Notes under the pieces: generated by a model | Told to the model about the DNA's origin: nothing | Seen by the model: the letters and a program-made list of their open reading frames with translations, nothing else | The model's database searches: none | NCBI GenBank assembly: GCA_029783825.1 | Contig: JAREIK010002649.1 | Span: 1 to 64,000 of the forward strand | From: Sapria himalayana | Lineage: Eukaryota > Streptophyta > Magnoliopsida > Malpighiales > Rafflesiaceae | Direction of reading: 5' to 3' | Length of the DNA: 64,000 nucleotides | Part shown: positions 11,100 through 22,913 of the stretch, in pieces | Layout: every line of letters starts with the position of its first letter | Position numbering within the stretch: position 1 is the stretch's first letter | Made by a program: the position numbers and the translations under genes

Positions 11100-12330
11100 G
11101 GTCTAAGTGAATACCATCGGACCCATGAATTGAGAGAACAATGAATGGACTAATGAGATAGAAAGCTGAGAGAAAGCATATGGAAGGAATTGGAAACAAC
11201 AAAGACCATCAAAGAAGTGAAGGATAGGCTATCTAATAGACCAATCATCATTGTATCTTCGTTGATTATTAGCAGTCAAGATTGATAACTATGGTAAAAA
11301 AATATCAATTTAGTGGAGAAATTTTAAAAGATTCAAATAGTCTTTCTTGGAATTGTGTGACGAGGTAAAGATGAATGGAGTTAGTTGGATGTAATATGAT
11401 TATGATTTTTTCCATTTTATTTGAAAGATAAAGCTCAAAGATGGTTCTAATATTTATATAGATAATCAATTGAGAGTTGAGATTAACTTATGCAAGTCTT
11501 TCACACTAAGTTCTTCCCAGCTTAAATCACCTCTCAACTACTAGGAGAGATAATTCAATTTTGATAAAAGGAGAGAGATGTTATATGATGCTTGGGACTA
11601 AATCAAAGAATATTTGAAAAAATACCAACAATACAAATTTGAATTATGATTCTATGCTCATACTTTCTTTAATAGGCTGAACTATATGATGATGTGCATG
11701 TCGATGTGACATTTACTACTTCTATTATGAACAACATCAAATTATCAAATATAAAGAAGGAAGAAAGTTAGTGGATTTGAGTTGGATAGATTGACCACTA
11801 TAAAGCCAATATGGATTCTTATTTAACCAAGTTTGGAGACCAAAGAGAAATAGTTGAGTGTGAGAAATTTCTATTTCAGAACAACAAAAAAAAGTATATT
11901 TCGACCTCATATATCAAATATAAGAAACTAATATTTTATAGAATAAATGATACATATTCCAACCTAATAACAATGTCCTCATACACAATCATCCAAATAT
12001 GAGAAATTATGAAAACCTATCATATGTGAGTTATGGAATTTGTAATAAAATATGGGTCAAATTCAAAAGAATTTTGGGAATAAGTCAATGAGTTATCAAT
12101 TTCAATAAGCCTCAAGCTCAATTTTTAATCACCCAAAGAGAGTAGAAAAGTTATCACTTGGAAACAATATAATTTCCTTGCTCATGAAGATAAAAAAAAA
12201 AAATGATCTTCAAGAGAACTTGATGGAATAGATTGAAATGAGGCTATAATACATAGATGTGACAATAAATATTATTTAGAATCAACTTGGACAACTAGCA
12301 CTATCGATGAATGAGAAGAGCATAAAATAA
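11100..12330 (+). pseudogene. Athila-like (Ty3/gypsy) gag remnant
   Basis: Around 11495-11700 the plus strand, allowing frameshifts and stops, reads TKFFPA, QLLGEIIQF, LYDAWD, IKEYLKKYQQYKFEL and FFNRLNYMM. This follows the conserved gag core of Athila/Tat elements (KFFPPAKT, LRNDI.F.Q, LYEAWERFKELL..CP, FYNGLN). Near 12255-12310 the words NQLGQLALSMNE match the conserved I.NLE.QLGQLA block near the gag C-terminus. The frame is full of stops. Known role: capsid and RNA packaging of the element. Family placement is confident; exact ends are not. Confidence 0.75.
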
Positions 12331-12459
12331 CTAACGAGTAATACCAAAATAAATCAAAAAAAGTATTTCTCCATTACACTAAGAAGTGACAATAAAATAG
12401 AGAGGTAACAAATAGAAATAAAAGCCTAAAAAGGAGCTAAAATAGAAAAAGTTGTGACT

Positions 12460-13255
12460 AAAGAAGTATCATGACTTTGTTATGCTATATAATTTTATTA
12501 GTTAGGTAGTATCATAAAAGCTCATTGGTGAGAGTATCAAATCAAAAAAGATCCACAAGTATATAAGTTATACAAGTAGTAAAGAATACTTTCATCTAAA
12601 TATTGATCCCACAAAGATTATATAAGTAGTTCAGTCATTCAATAATGAGACAATTTAATACTAATAAAATAGATATTTGAATTGTGGAATTAATCCTAGA
12701 TCTATGGATTTTTTTTTATTTAATTTATATGAAATATGTTCAAATAGTTTATATTACATTATGTTTGGACATATAATGAATGGGGTTTTTGTGTAATGAC
12801 TCCTTGTCCTAATAATATACAAGTTAGTTATCACCATCGAACCCATCGCAAATAAAAATCCCCTTGTAGTTGTCTTCTTAGTACATTACCATTGGGATAA
12901 TAAATCTTTGCTCGAGAGTCATTTACAATCTCATACATTTTAGGAAACTCATCAACTATCCTTATTGGTTACTTTGCTACCATTACTTTTAGCACCAATG
13001 GATACTTGGTTGTTGTAATATAAAATTAATATTGCAACCATTTAAATATTATGAGATAACTATTATTATAACTTCATGATAATATCACAACCATAAACAA
13101 TATATTGCATAGTGGAATATAAAAATGGATATCAAAACTATTTGATACTCTATAATCTACCCATCAACCAAACACCTCTAAAAACATATTAATTTTATTA
13201 ACTATTCATTAAAATCTACAAAAACTATAAAGTCATGAAATCAATCCATAAATAT
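12460..13255 (+). repeat. Second copy of the 9.4-9.87 kb sequence inside the Athila-like element
   Basis: 12460-12600 matches 9371-9500 (tgactttgtta, ctcattggtgagag, gatccacaagtat, gttatacaagtagta) and 13050-13255 matches 9560-9870 (tatattgcatag, gatatcaaaactattt, acctctaaaaacatatta). The two blocks are separated here by about 420 bp that the other copy lacks. It interrupts the gag-protease order, so it is either a nested insertion or a rearranged LTR piece. Confidence 0.55.
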
Positions 13256-13539
13256 CTCATTCCCTTGCTTACACATCATCAAGAAGCTGTGATTTTTTCC
13301 AAAGTTGTAAATTTTTCCAAAGTCATTACATAAGCTATTATTGTGGCACAAGATTCTATAATATTTTCCAAAGTGCCAGCATCCATAGAACCTACTTCCT
13401 AACTCATACTCCCAACCATAACAAATGAATGAGTTGAGAAGGAGAAGGAGATACGAATTATCCAAAACAATGATTAGAAAGATGTGTAAGAGAAAAACTA
13501 TGAAAATGATAAATATCTCCCTTCTAATTTTTTTTCCAT

Positions 13540-14100
13540 AGAATTTTGAAAAAGTAAAGATGGATGAGTAATATGAAAGATTTTGCAAAATTTTCTAGAA
13601 GATAGAAGTCAATATTCTAATTTTCAAAGTACTATGATGTCAAATTATGTGAAATTCATGAAGTATGCAATGAGTAGCATGAGAAAGTTAGGGACTTATG
13701 GATTAGTAAATATGGTAGAGAAGTATAATGCTATAATTATATATAAACTCATAATAAAGTTGAAGGATCTAAAAAGTTTTATGATTTTGTACACTATTGG
13801 GGAGCATACTTTCTAAAATGTACTATGTGACTTAGGATCAAGTATGAATTTGATGATATTGTCCATAATATAAAGGTTGAACCTAAACAAGATTACTCTA
13901 ACTACTCCCTCACTTCAAATAGTTGATAATTAAATCAAGTTTCCAAATGGTATAAGATTTATTAATTGATATGGAGGATGACCAATGCACTCCATTAATC
14001 TTTTTACAACTATTTTTAGCAACTTAACAAGTATTAATTGATGTTAAGAAGTGAGAAATCACATTTTATATGGGCTAAGAACAAGTGAAATTCAATCTCT
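13540..14100 (+). pseudogene. Athila-like retroviral-type aspartic protease remnant
   Basis: The frame starting at 13583 contains VKFMKYAMSSMRKLGTY, YNAIIIYKL, LKDLKSFMILYTIGEHTF and, after one stop, VLCDLGSSMNLMILSII. In Athila elements the matching text is YVKFMKDIL..KRKL, LP.KLKDPGSF.IPC.IG and CDLGASINLMP, where DLG (in place of the usual DTG/DSG) holds the catalytic aspartate. The D of DLG is kept near 13829. Just upstream, VKMDE.YERFCKIF.KIEVNI matches the preceding gag-linker block. Later text ending LATXQVLIDVKK-like at about 14020 fits the protease flap end. No reverse transcriptase block was found after it. Confidence 0.8.
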
Positions 14101-14299
14101 ATAATAGCCTATAGAATCTAGACTATGACAATAAATATTATTGGAGAATAGATTGCCTCATATGCATCACAATGAGACAAAAAGTGGACTTCACATGGTA
14201 AGATTTTGTAGATAATTGTTAGCCCAAAGGGATGAAAAAGATAATGAATTAGATGAACTTTGATTTTAAAAAAATAATGGAAGTGATAATAAAGAAGAA

Positions 14300-15340
14300 G
14301 ACTACTGTGAAGTTGTAGCATTCCTCAAAGTCATGACTTATGAAGTGTCCAAGTCTGACTACTCTAAAGATGCAAAGAAATAGATTAAAATGACAAAATT
14401 CTCAATTCAAAAATATAGAGAAATTATTGAGAAGATTTTTTGAGATTGCAAAAGTACAATAACGGAATTTCCCCAGCTATTGATTGATTCACTAGAAGAT
14501 GAAGACAAGATAATGACAATAAAGATGGAACATCCAAAAGCATATGAAGATGAAATAGCTTTAATAGAGAAAGTTATGACTTCTAAAGATACCATGACTT
14601 TACATGCTAGATCAATAAAGAAAGTCATGGCAAGGGATAAGACCACAAAAAATTAAGGAACAAAAACTTAAAGATAAAATCATGATTATTTCCAAAGTCA
14701 TGACAATATGATCTAGAGAACAATTTCACATCCTACAACTTCACAACAAGTCATGACTTTACCAAAAAAGTTCGTAGGCAATGATATTGTAACTTCTTCA
14801 AAGTTATAGTAGCCATGCAAGAATAATCTAAATTATATATTCGATAGAATTACTTAATGTTTGAGGAGAAATTAGTAAGACAAGCTGAAGAGAAGACTAT
14901 ACAGAGAAACTTGCATAGACCACTTAGACCACTGGCCAAATTCGAGATTCAATGAAGGTCTAGTTATGGATGTAAAACATAGCTCTGATTTTACATACAT
15001 ACTTTTTGCATTTTGTGATGTAATAAATATTTTTATCTTTTTAGGAATGCTTATATACATACTTAGATACTTGCACACGTAGACACCCAAAAGAAGTCAT
15101 GACACTCAAATCTAGCTTTGACTTTCTTGTAAATCAATTAAAATCATGACACTCAAACTCAACCATGACATTCCTTTTAAAAAAGAATTCATGGTCATGC
15201 AAAATTTCATTGTATTTTTTTTATTAATCATGACTAACCATGATCCTATATAAAGCCCCTACCCCTAATTTTTGTGATACTTTTAATCCTTCTTCTTATC
15301 TACTTTGATAAAAACTTTTATAATCCAAACTATTAAAAAT
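14300..15340 (+). other. Unrecognised internal stretch of the Athila-like element
   Basis: One plus-strand frame at about 14392-14655 stays nearly open (one stop) and reads acidic/basic text such as QLLIDSLEDEDKIMTIK and EKVMTSKDTMTLHARSIKK. It has no family motif I know. Palindromic tcatgac words cluster at 14328, 14570-14630, 14690-14760 and 15095-15235. Reverse transcriptase and integrase are absent where they would be expected. Confidence 0.4.
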
Positions 15341-15349
15341 CTAAGAAAT

Positions 15350-16044
15350 ATGGATACCAAGATGTTGATTTCAAAGTTATGGGAGAAGAGAGATGAAGCT
15401 AAATTGAATCACAAAGCCAAAGGCAAGTGACTGATGCAATTCACCACTAAGACTTCTTTCAATGTCATTATCCTAGAGTTAATTTTTCTTATAAAAATTA
15501 GGAAGAGATAGATGACCATTGTATTGGTGAAGAAGAGCTTTATAGAAGAGAGGGATTTTAGCAAGTTAATTCTACTTTTCAAAAAAATGATTGAGAGAAG
15601 AAATTGGGACCAATTATTAATACACATAGACTAGGGGAATACAACTATTATTAAGAAGTTTTACTCTAATTTAGAAGACATACAAGATAAGAGGTACTAC
15701 ATACAAAGAGTTAGAGTGTACTTTGATAAGAAATTTATCAATGAAAGATTTGGATTATAATGAGCCATGGATGATACGACCTTCAAATCCCTAAAGATTA
15801 AACTGAACTATAAGGCAATCACCAAAATATTGACATATAAAAGAGGAGATTGGAGAGTTTAATTAAAAAGTACAAATGGACACTTAGTGCATGGAGAACT
15901 CATGAAGAAGAGCAATGTTTTGTTATATTTATTATGCATTGTTTTGTAGCCAACTCTCCATATCTCTACCATCACGTAAGATATGGTGATATTACTCTTC
16001 ACCCTAATGAAATGATTCACAATCCATGTAAAGAAAATTCTTGA
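15350..16044 (+). pseudogene. Plant-transposon-protein-like ORF of Athila-type element (weak)
   Basis: The plus strand, broken by a few stops, reads MDTKMLISKLWEKRDEA, VKKSFIEERDFSKL, RRNWDQLLIHID, KKFYSNLEDIQD and VRVYFDKKFINERFGL. The sequence of W-x-x-L, F-Y-x-N-L and V-R-V-x-F-x-x-x-x-I-N resembles the putative plant transposon protein domain that accompanies Athila-like elements (REFYANL, VRGVWVPF). A 64-residue frame at 15850-16044 may continue it. This is recognised from motif spacing only; it could be an unrelated degenerate frame. Confidence 0.45.
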
Positions 16045-18514
16045 AAGGTCTTCTAAATTTTCATGAGTGCGAATTCTTCGGCCAAATAATTCATACTTTA
16101 TTGATTACTATCATATGCCTAGCTGAGGGAGTCTTGATAAATGAAGAAAGAGATGAATGATTCCCACGGATATCCCCCTTGAAATTGGCAGCTATGAAGA
16201 GAGGGCTGAAAGGAGACAAAAAAATAAGATTATTGAATGGGAAGAATTAGCAGAAGTTAGGAAAGAAGTGTTGCCCTTCCTAGAAACTAATGTAGATGCA
16301 ATTGAAAGAAGTTGAAAAAAGTATGATGAAGAATCATCATATATATTGAATCACATTTGACTAGGCAAGAAGGTGACTTAAGAGAAATCCTTTATTATTT
16401 GAAAGTGAAGAAATTGGAGACTGACTATAGGGAAGTATGTTTGAAGGTAGGGATAAAATCAATGCAAAGTTCCCTAGCACCAAAATTTTAGAGAAGAGAC
16501 AACAAGTAGGAAAGGTTCGTAAAAAGAAAAGAAAAGAGAAGAAATACAAAGTTAATGGAGAGAGAAAAGATGAATTGTGGGAAATATATCTCAACAAAAA
16601 TATTTGTTATTTGTCATCACTCAAAAAAAATTTGAAGATTATGTTTTGAAGATTTTTGGAAGAGACAATGAAATGAATAAAAACCAGAGTAATGGTAAGT
16701 TCTAAATCATTTGGAAAGCTCTATGAGTCTGTCTCAAGTGATTGGTAGAAAACTATTGTGGATAGAGATCAGATAATAGAGGAAAATGTGTATTATAGAG
16801 AAAAATAGTGGATCAAAGATTTGAGAAAGCATAATCAGAACCAGGGATAAATGTACTTTGTATTTGATTCATTTGAATATTTACTAAACTCTATTGGGAG
16901 GAAACAAAATATTTTGTTCAATATTATTGCATAAATGATGGAATGGGTATCCTATATTATAAAAGATTCAGAGATATCTTCCACATCCATGCCATATTTG
17001 AGCCCTCCATAGTGAAGTTCCGATTTTATGATTTTGATCCTTATGTTTGATCATATTGCTTTCGTTCTCTTCGTACTGAAATATTGTCTATGTGACTTCC
17101 TTAATGATGCATTGTATTTCTTATTATTGTATTGATGCTTATGATATGTTGAAAAAATGAAGTAACATTCATTTCTCAAGGAAGAGCAATACTTTTAGTT
17201 TTGGAGTTTATTTGACACTCCATGTACCAAATTTTTTGGGTGATTTGGCATATATATTATTATTATGATAATACTTATTTGAGTGTTTATTAGAGAGAAT
17301 TTGCAAAATATCCATTTTGAGGTAATTTCATTAATATTAATGAAATCATAGCTATTTTGGGTGAAAATAATTAGACTTGGTAGAATGAAAACTTGGGATG
17401 AGAGGAGTGATAAAGAGAAGATATAGAGAGTCAATATGTTTCGAATCTTATTGAGAAGTTATGGTATCTTTTCTTAACTGTAACTCTACAAAACTAATCA
17501 TAGTAATCATTATATGACATGACTCTACTGCTATCATAATTTTTATAATGTGCAACATAGTCTTCAAGACAAATATATTTTCTTTGAGTCATGATCATAC
17601 TATCTCTAAATCACTTAACATCTACGATATTATTTTTATGTCAAAATAGCTAAGTACTCTATTGGTACAATTAGTTACAATAATTTCTAGATTCATGACT
17701 TTTTTAATATATAGCTAAAATACCATGTGTTTTGAGTCATACTATTATTTTTTGATGTAATATTTTATTCCATAGAGCATATACTCTAGTTGTTAAATAG
17801 TAGATTTGGCATATACTCTAGTCGTGGTCATTTCTAGCACCATGATACTTTGCACCAAAGAGAAGAGATAAAGCCAAAACCATTCCAAGCATCTTAACTT
17901 TGTGTTCCTAAGAGAATTTATCGCCATGACTTTGATATTTTAGAGAAAATCTAATAAAACCAAAATGTCATGACCTAAAGCTAGAGACATGACTTCTAGC
18001 TTAAAGCATCACATGAATCCCCAAAGTTTATAAGAAATATTTAGAAGATTTTGTGAAAAAAAAAATAAAGAGGAGAAATATATTTTGAGCCAAAAGCAAC
18101 AACAAACCATAAGCAACATGATTTCAACCCTCAAATATGAACAAATTCAAAAAGAATATGATATTTTATTGAGTTTAGGTTTTGAAACTTATATCATTAC
18201 TTAGGCTTTTATTGGGAACCTTCGACTACATGAGCTGCCTCTCAAAATATATCATATGAAAGTTTCCATAATATTATGTTAATTTGAGATTTAGGATTGA
18301 CGTAATATAATTGTTTATGATGAATACATGATTTTGTAAGGTTTATATTTGTTTTAAAATTGTTGTTTGGATATTGATAGATATGGGTGTTAATTAAAAC
18401 TAAAATTTAGGATTTTTACTAAATTATAGATTTATATATATTAGTCATGGTAGATGATGATAAGTATGACATGGGACACACTCATATAGTATGGTAATAA
18501 AGAAGTAATAATCC
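16045..18514 (+). other. 3' non-coding part of the Athila-like element, no gene seen
   Basis: No reading frame over 80 codons with recognisable motifs is present. The text 17470-17570 ending in a gcaacatag word resembles the part of the left LTR near 9570-9620, so the right LTR may begin near 17470. Words of the type catgactt recur between 17510 and 18005. Confidence 0.4.
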
Positions 18515-19450
18515 TTCTAATCCTAATACATGAGATAAATATATGTGTGTAACCTCAAGATTGAGTACACTTATGACTAATCTATTATGCATATTCTAGA
18601 AGAACTAACATTAAGTGATGTGGGGGTTAAGTAGAATATCTAACCTTGGAGTTTTGTTATAGTGTGAGAGTAGTATATCGATCATGGTGGATAGTAACAA
18701 TTAAGTCATAGGGCACATGCAAGAGGATGTGCTTTATAAAGTGATTATAACCATACGAGTCCATTCCTATTGTTTAATTTCTATTGGTATGATTCATGGA
18801 AAGACATATATTAATTGTCATGAGTATGGTGTTTATGAGCCAAGAGTTCAAATATATTTATTACCATATCAACTCATATATTTAAGACATTAGAGTTTAG
18901 AGAATATAAGTGTATATTCGAAGAAATCATTAAGGATAGTTTATATATTATCTAAAATATGTAGATATACTAATGATCCATGAATAGAATAATATGTGAC
19001 TTCCATAGTGAAATATTGTGGGGAAAACTACTAAGATATCATCCTTAATAGTGATAGTCCAAGGATAATAGTCACCTTGTATACTAATTAGACACAAAAA
19101 TATTTTCATACTAATCTACCTTTCATCTGATAATTAAACATAATATTGACCAAATACTAAGGAAGTATCATCATGCATAATGATGTGAGCTAATCATACA
19201 GTCTAAATAACCTTCTAAAAACCAAGTCACTCTACTCATCTTGTATAGCTATTAGTTTGCTATTGGTTGATCAAAATACCTATACTATCCATGTGGGATT
19301 AATATCAAGACTTATGTTTATTTTATTATTTGTATGACCCATATACTTATGGAACTATGTTGTTCTATAGACAGTCACAAAATGAGATTTTGAGATCGTA
19401 TCAATAAATAATAAGTTTTAGAATCAACACAAAGTCACAAGTTTTTGAGA
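18515..19450 (+). mobile_element. Probable right LTR of the Athila-like element
   Basis: It is the diverged direct repeat of 9955-10920, with the same orientation and the same block order. Matching stretches include tcaagattgag-acacttatgactaat, gacattagagttt, aatagaataatatgtgact, and acagtcacaaaatgagatttt. The distance between the two copies is about 8.6 kb. A copia gag remnant begins only about 80 bp after it, so the right boundary may have been cut by a second element. Confidence 0.6.
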
Positions 19451-19529
19451 AAAAACTTCAAACTTTGGAAATGAAAGATAAGTGATCTACTTATTAATTG
19501 AGATAATTAATCTGAAATAGAATATTCAA

Positions 19530-20155
19530 TGCCAATAGGAAGCAATCAAAAATCATCGACTATATTTTTCAAGATTTTCAAATGGGACAAGCTGAATTGG
19601 AGATCAAGAGGCTTGGTCAAATTGTGTTTATGAAGTCTTGGTGAATATTTTTGGTGAAAGATTGATGAATGATTTATGGAAGAAGCTTGAAATACTCTAT
19701 TAGAGCAAGTCACTAGTCAACAATTTATTTCTAAGAAATAAACATATATAAGTTATGCATGGAAAAAGATGATACTTATATTTCACACTTAAATAAGTTT
19801 CACACATAAATCAGCCAATTATCATCTATTGGCGATGAGCTAAGTGATAATGACATAGTTATAACCCTCCTTTTTTTACTACCCAAATTCATGGAATAAA
19901 TTGATTATCACCATTAGTAGTGATACAATAAAGTTATCTTATGAGATAATGGTTTTAGCACTTTTGTCTAAAGATATGAAGATGCATAGTATGAAGAAAT
20001 ACTCAAAGGATGTATTGTTTGTAAATTGGATAATTGAATAACAAAGTCCAAATTGATCGGAAAGAAAATCGAAGACATAAGAAAGATCCAAGAGTGTGGA
20101 TATGCTAGAATTAACGTGTTGAAATTGTAGAAGAATGTGTCACTCATAGACACCT
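19530..20155 (+). pseudogene. Ty1/copia gag remnant with zinc knuckle
   Basis: In shifting plus-strand frames the text reads LWKKLEILY, SKSLVNNLFLRNK, DDTYISHLNKF, ISQLSSIGDELSDND and VLALLSKDMK. This is the block order of copia gag (LW..L...Y..KS..NK..L...L..L.M.EG.S..EHL..F..I...L...G....DE). Near 20115-20140 the text is TC-x-NCRRMCHS, a decayed CX2CX3GHX4C knuckle in which the glycine is lost. It has many stops and is non-functional. Confidence 0.8.
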
Positions 20156-20159
20156 AGTT

Positions 20160-20440
20160 CATTGACATAGATGTATCACACCACATGATTGCTCAACATA
20201 ATTGATTCAACCATTATGAGTCTTATGATGGAGAAAATGTGACTATGGAAAATGACTCAATGATTAAGATAATTAGCCATGTGAAGGTAATAGTAAAGCT
20301 ACATGATGGGACTTTAAAATTCATTATGAAGATAATGCATATTCTAGACTTGAGCAAAATTTTCATTTATAAGAGTATGATGTCTAATGCTAGTGTTTCA
20401 TTTAGCTTTGTTGATAGGTCTTGTAAGATGACATGAGAGA
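20160..20440 (+). pseudogene. Ty1/copia protease / pre-integrase remnant
   Basis: A 65-codon open frame (20239-20436) reads ENDSMIKIISHVKVIVKLHDG then LKFIMKIMHILDLSKIFI. With the preceding text SHHMIAQHN-x-FNHYESYDGENV it follows the copia protease to pre-integrase block (S.HM......F..YE...GG.V.MGND..C...G.G.V.I..HDG....L..VRHVP.L..NLIS). The catalytic aspartate region would be just upstream and is not recognisable. Confidence 0.75.
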
Positions 20441-20564
20441 AAATAATAATTTATTGGGGAACAAGGTATGAAACCATGTACAACTACTGACAAGTACCAT
20501 CATATCTCTAGCTAACGAGTCCATTTCTAAGAAGAATGAAGTCATAGAAAATAATAGTTAAGTG

Positions 20565-20865
20565 TTATGACTAAGTTCAAAGTCATGATCTAGGAACATG
20601 GTGTCATGATATAGAAATATAGTGTCACAACATGAAACCATATTGAGACATCAGGGATGAGAATTCAAAAGTCATAACAAGTCAATTTGTGGGTAATCCT
20701 ACTAAAAGGAGTGAGTCACGACATCTTCTAATTGTGACATTGTAAAATGACTTATGACATCTTCCTATCATGACATTACAAAATATTTCATGACATCTTT
20801 TAGGTGTGATATCAAAAAAAGTGTCATAACTCCATTCTATTTGTGGTACATATGCTTTTAATGAA
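20565..20865 (+). repeat. Degenerate array of tcatgac-type words replacing copia integrase
   Basis: Words such as gttatgact, gtcatgatct, gtcatgatat, gtcataac, cacgacatctt, cttatgacatctt, catgacattac and catgacatctttt recur every 15-50 bp. The copia integrase domain should lie between 20440 and 21020 but no HHCC or DDE block is visible. Either integrase was deleted or this array was inserted. Confidence 0.55.
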
Positions 20866-21019
20866 GAGGCATAGCAAACCAAGTTAGATGATTATATCAA
20901 AAAAGATGCATTTGAAACAACACCTTCATTAAGGACGTCTACATGGGTTAGAAGTCATCCTGTAAGATATGTTGATAGTTCATACCATATTATTCAAGTC
21001 GCATAAAATGATTCAAATA

Positions 21020-21660
21020 CTATGGAGGCAAGAGCCTCTATGGAGTCAAAGTAATGAGAACATACCATGAAAGAGGAGCTGCAATCCTTGGAGAAGAATA
21101 AAACTTGGACTCTCATGTTGCCTTTGGATTAAAAGTAAATAGGATGCAAGAGAGTATTTAAATGGAAGATAAAGACTAATGGAAAGATAGAGAAGTACAA
21201 GGCTTGATTACTTGCTAAAAGGGTACTCACACGTTGAAAGCATTGACTGTGATTAGATATTCTCACTAATAGCAAAAATGCCCACAATCTAGATGGTATT
21301 GGTTATTGAAGTGAGGTACTACCTAGAGATTGAGAAACTAGATATAAATATGGCTTTTATTCACATAGAGCGAGAGAAAGAAATCTTTATGATGCAACCA
21401 ATTAGTTTCAAGGTGAAAGGTAAGCAAAAATTGGAGTACAGGCTAGAAAGTTATTATATTGGTTGAAGTAGTCTCTGAGGATATAATATAATAAATTTGA
21501 CTCATATCTCTTGCAAGTTGGGATTTAATAGATGCTAGGATGACCATTGTGTGTATACAAAAAGGTTAGGCAAAAAATATACTAGGTAAAAGGTTTGTTA
21601 GTTATGATGTTTGATATGAAAAATCTCAGGGCAAAAAATTGTATACTAGGTATGCATATT
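21020..21660 (+). pseudogene. Ty1/copia reverse transcriptase remnant
   Basis: In several frames the plus strand reads MKEELQSLEKNKTWTL, IGCKRVFKWKIKTNGKIEKYKA, LLAKRV, IEKLDINMAFIHIE-like text, EIFMMQPISF, KLLYW-KxSL and YNKFDSY, DDHCVYTKR. These match copia reverse transcriptase (W..AM..E..SL..N.TW.LV, GCKWVFK.K....G....YKARLVAKG, LDVKTAFLHGDL.EEIYM.QP.GF, LKKSLYGLKQSPR.W). The catalytic YVDD block near 21610 is too decayed to read. Stops occur throughout. Confidence 0.85.
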
Positions 21661-21739
21661 CAAAGATTGGGAAAGAAGAATATTGTGTCTTAGGTAATAG
21701 AAGTATGTTGAAAGAATACTTCAAAAGTACAATATGTCA

Positions 21740-22260
21740 AAATGCAAACTAGTGGGAACTCATATGGTAACTGGTATGAAATTGAGAACAAGGTAGTGCC
21801 TACTACTCAACATGAGAAAGAAGAAATGACTCTCATTCTATATGTCAGTGATATCATGAGTTTGATGTATGTTATAGTATGTATAAGACCAAATATTTCA
21901 TATATTATGGGAGTACTAAGTATGTACATGTCCAACCTATGGAAGGAATATTAGAATGACATTAAAAGTTTCTCAAGCATCTATGTGGAACCCTTGCTTT
22001 TGTATTACAATTTGGTGGTAATAGCAATGAGGATACTTTTGAAGTCATTAGAACTATTGATGCAGACTGAGTAGAAATATGGATATCATAAGATCTATGA
22101 GTGGGTATGTGTTTAAATTATATGATGGATATGTGAATATGATGAGCAAGAGGCAAGTTTTAATTGCCCTCTCATCAAATAAGTAGAATATATAATACTT
22201 ACTCACACATATAAGGAAGCAATCTAGATAAAGAATATGGCATGGAAAGAATAAAGCACA
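21740..22260 (+). pseudogene. Ty1/copia C-terminal pol and RNase H remnant
   Basis: The frame at 21742-21954 ends SLMYVIVCIRPNISYIMG followed by LSMYMSNLWKEY, which matches the copia block GSLMYAMVCTRPDIA.AVG..SRYM.NPGKEHW. Further on, across frameshifts, are LKHLCGTLAF, MDIIRSMSGYVFKLYDG, SKRQVLIALSS and a KEAI-like end, matching the RNase H blocks R.STTGYVF..GG...W.SKRQ..VALSSTEAEY. This completes a gag to RNase H order with integrase missing. Confidence 0.82.
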
Positions 22261-22315
22261 TTAATATTTAGTACCTCTTCAATAGAAAGCAAGTTAATCA
22301 TAAGCTTGAATTGTG

Positions 22316-22680
22316 AAGTCACAGCTTAGAACGAAGTCAGAACCTTAAACAAAGTCACAACATATATTCAATAGTATGACTTGAATTGTGAAATCTTGAC
22401 CTTGAACAAAGTCATAATTCAATATCATGACTTGGATTGTGAAGTCATTACCTTGAACGACGTCATAACATGTATTCAGTGTTGCAACCTAAAATCATGA
22501 AGTCGTGACTTGAACAGAGTCATGATTTGAATTGTGAAGTAGCAACTTCAACATCGTTATAATATATCTTGTGTTGATGCAACTGAATGACTTAATAATA
22601 TAAGTTATGATATTGTTCTCTGGTGTTGTAATATGATTGAAGTCATGACATGAATGTGATATCATGACTTAAATCTTAAG
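22316..22680 (+). repeat. Degenerate 50-70 bp tandem array with gtcatgac-type words
   Basis: The phrase cttgaattgtgaagtca returns in altered form at about 22308, 22381, 22431, 22491 and 22527, each followed by an accttgaacaaagtcata-like phrase. Spacing is irregular (about 36-73 bp). It lies directly after the copia RNase H remnant, where a polypurine tract and the 3' LTR would be expected. Confidence 0.6.
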
Positions 22681-22902
22681 TTTAAGAAGTTTTTTTATTT
22701 AACTGTATTAATATTTATAAACATAAATCATAGTGATGCAAGAGAGAGAGAGTGTGGTGAAAAGTATAGTGAATTTTTTTTTCTTTCATGCCTCATGTAT
22801 TCTTTCTCTTCACATGTTCTATTGCAAGTTTTATGTACTTCATCTTTTAAGTATTTTCTTCCCTCTTTTTGAAACCCCAAGCACCATCATGAATTTTTCA
22901 TT

Positions 22903-22913
22903 TGGTATCAGAG
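22903..22913 (+). promoter_or_regulatory. Retrotransposon primer-binding site (initiator tRNA-Met type)
   Basis: tggtatcagag is complementary to the 3' end of plant initiator methionine tRNA and is the standard copia primer-binding site. It follows a CA dinucleotide at 22899-22900 with a 2-bp gap, as at the inner edge of a 5' LTR. No gag follows, so what is upstream is an LTR end whose element body was lost, or the shared LTR of a former tandem pair. Confidence 0.65.
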
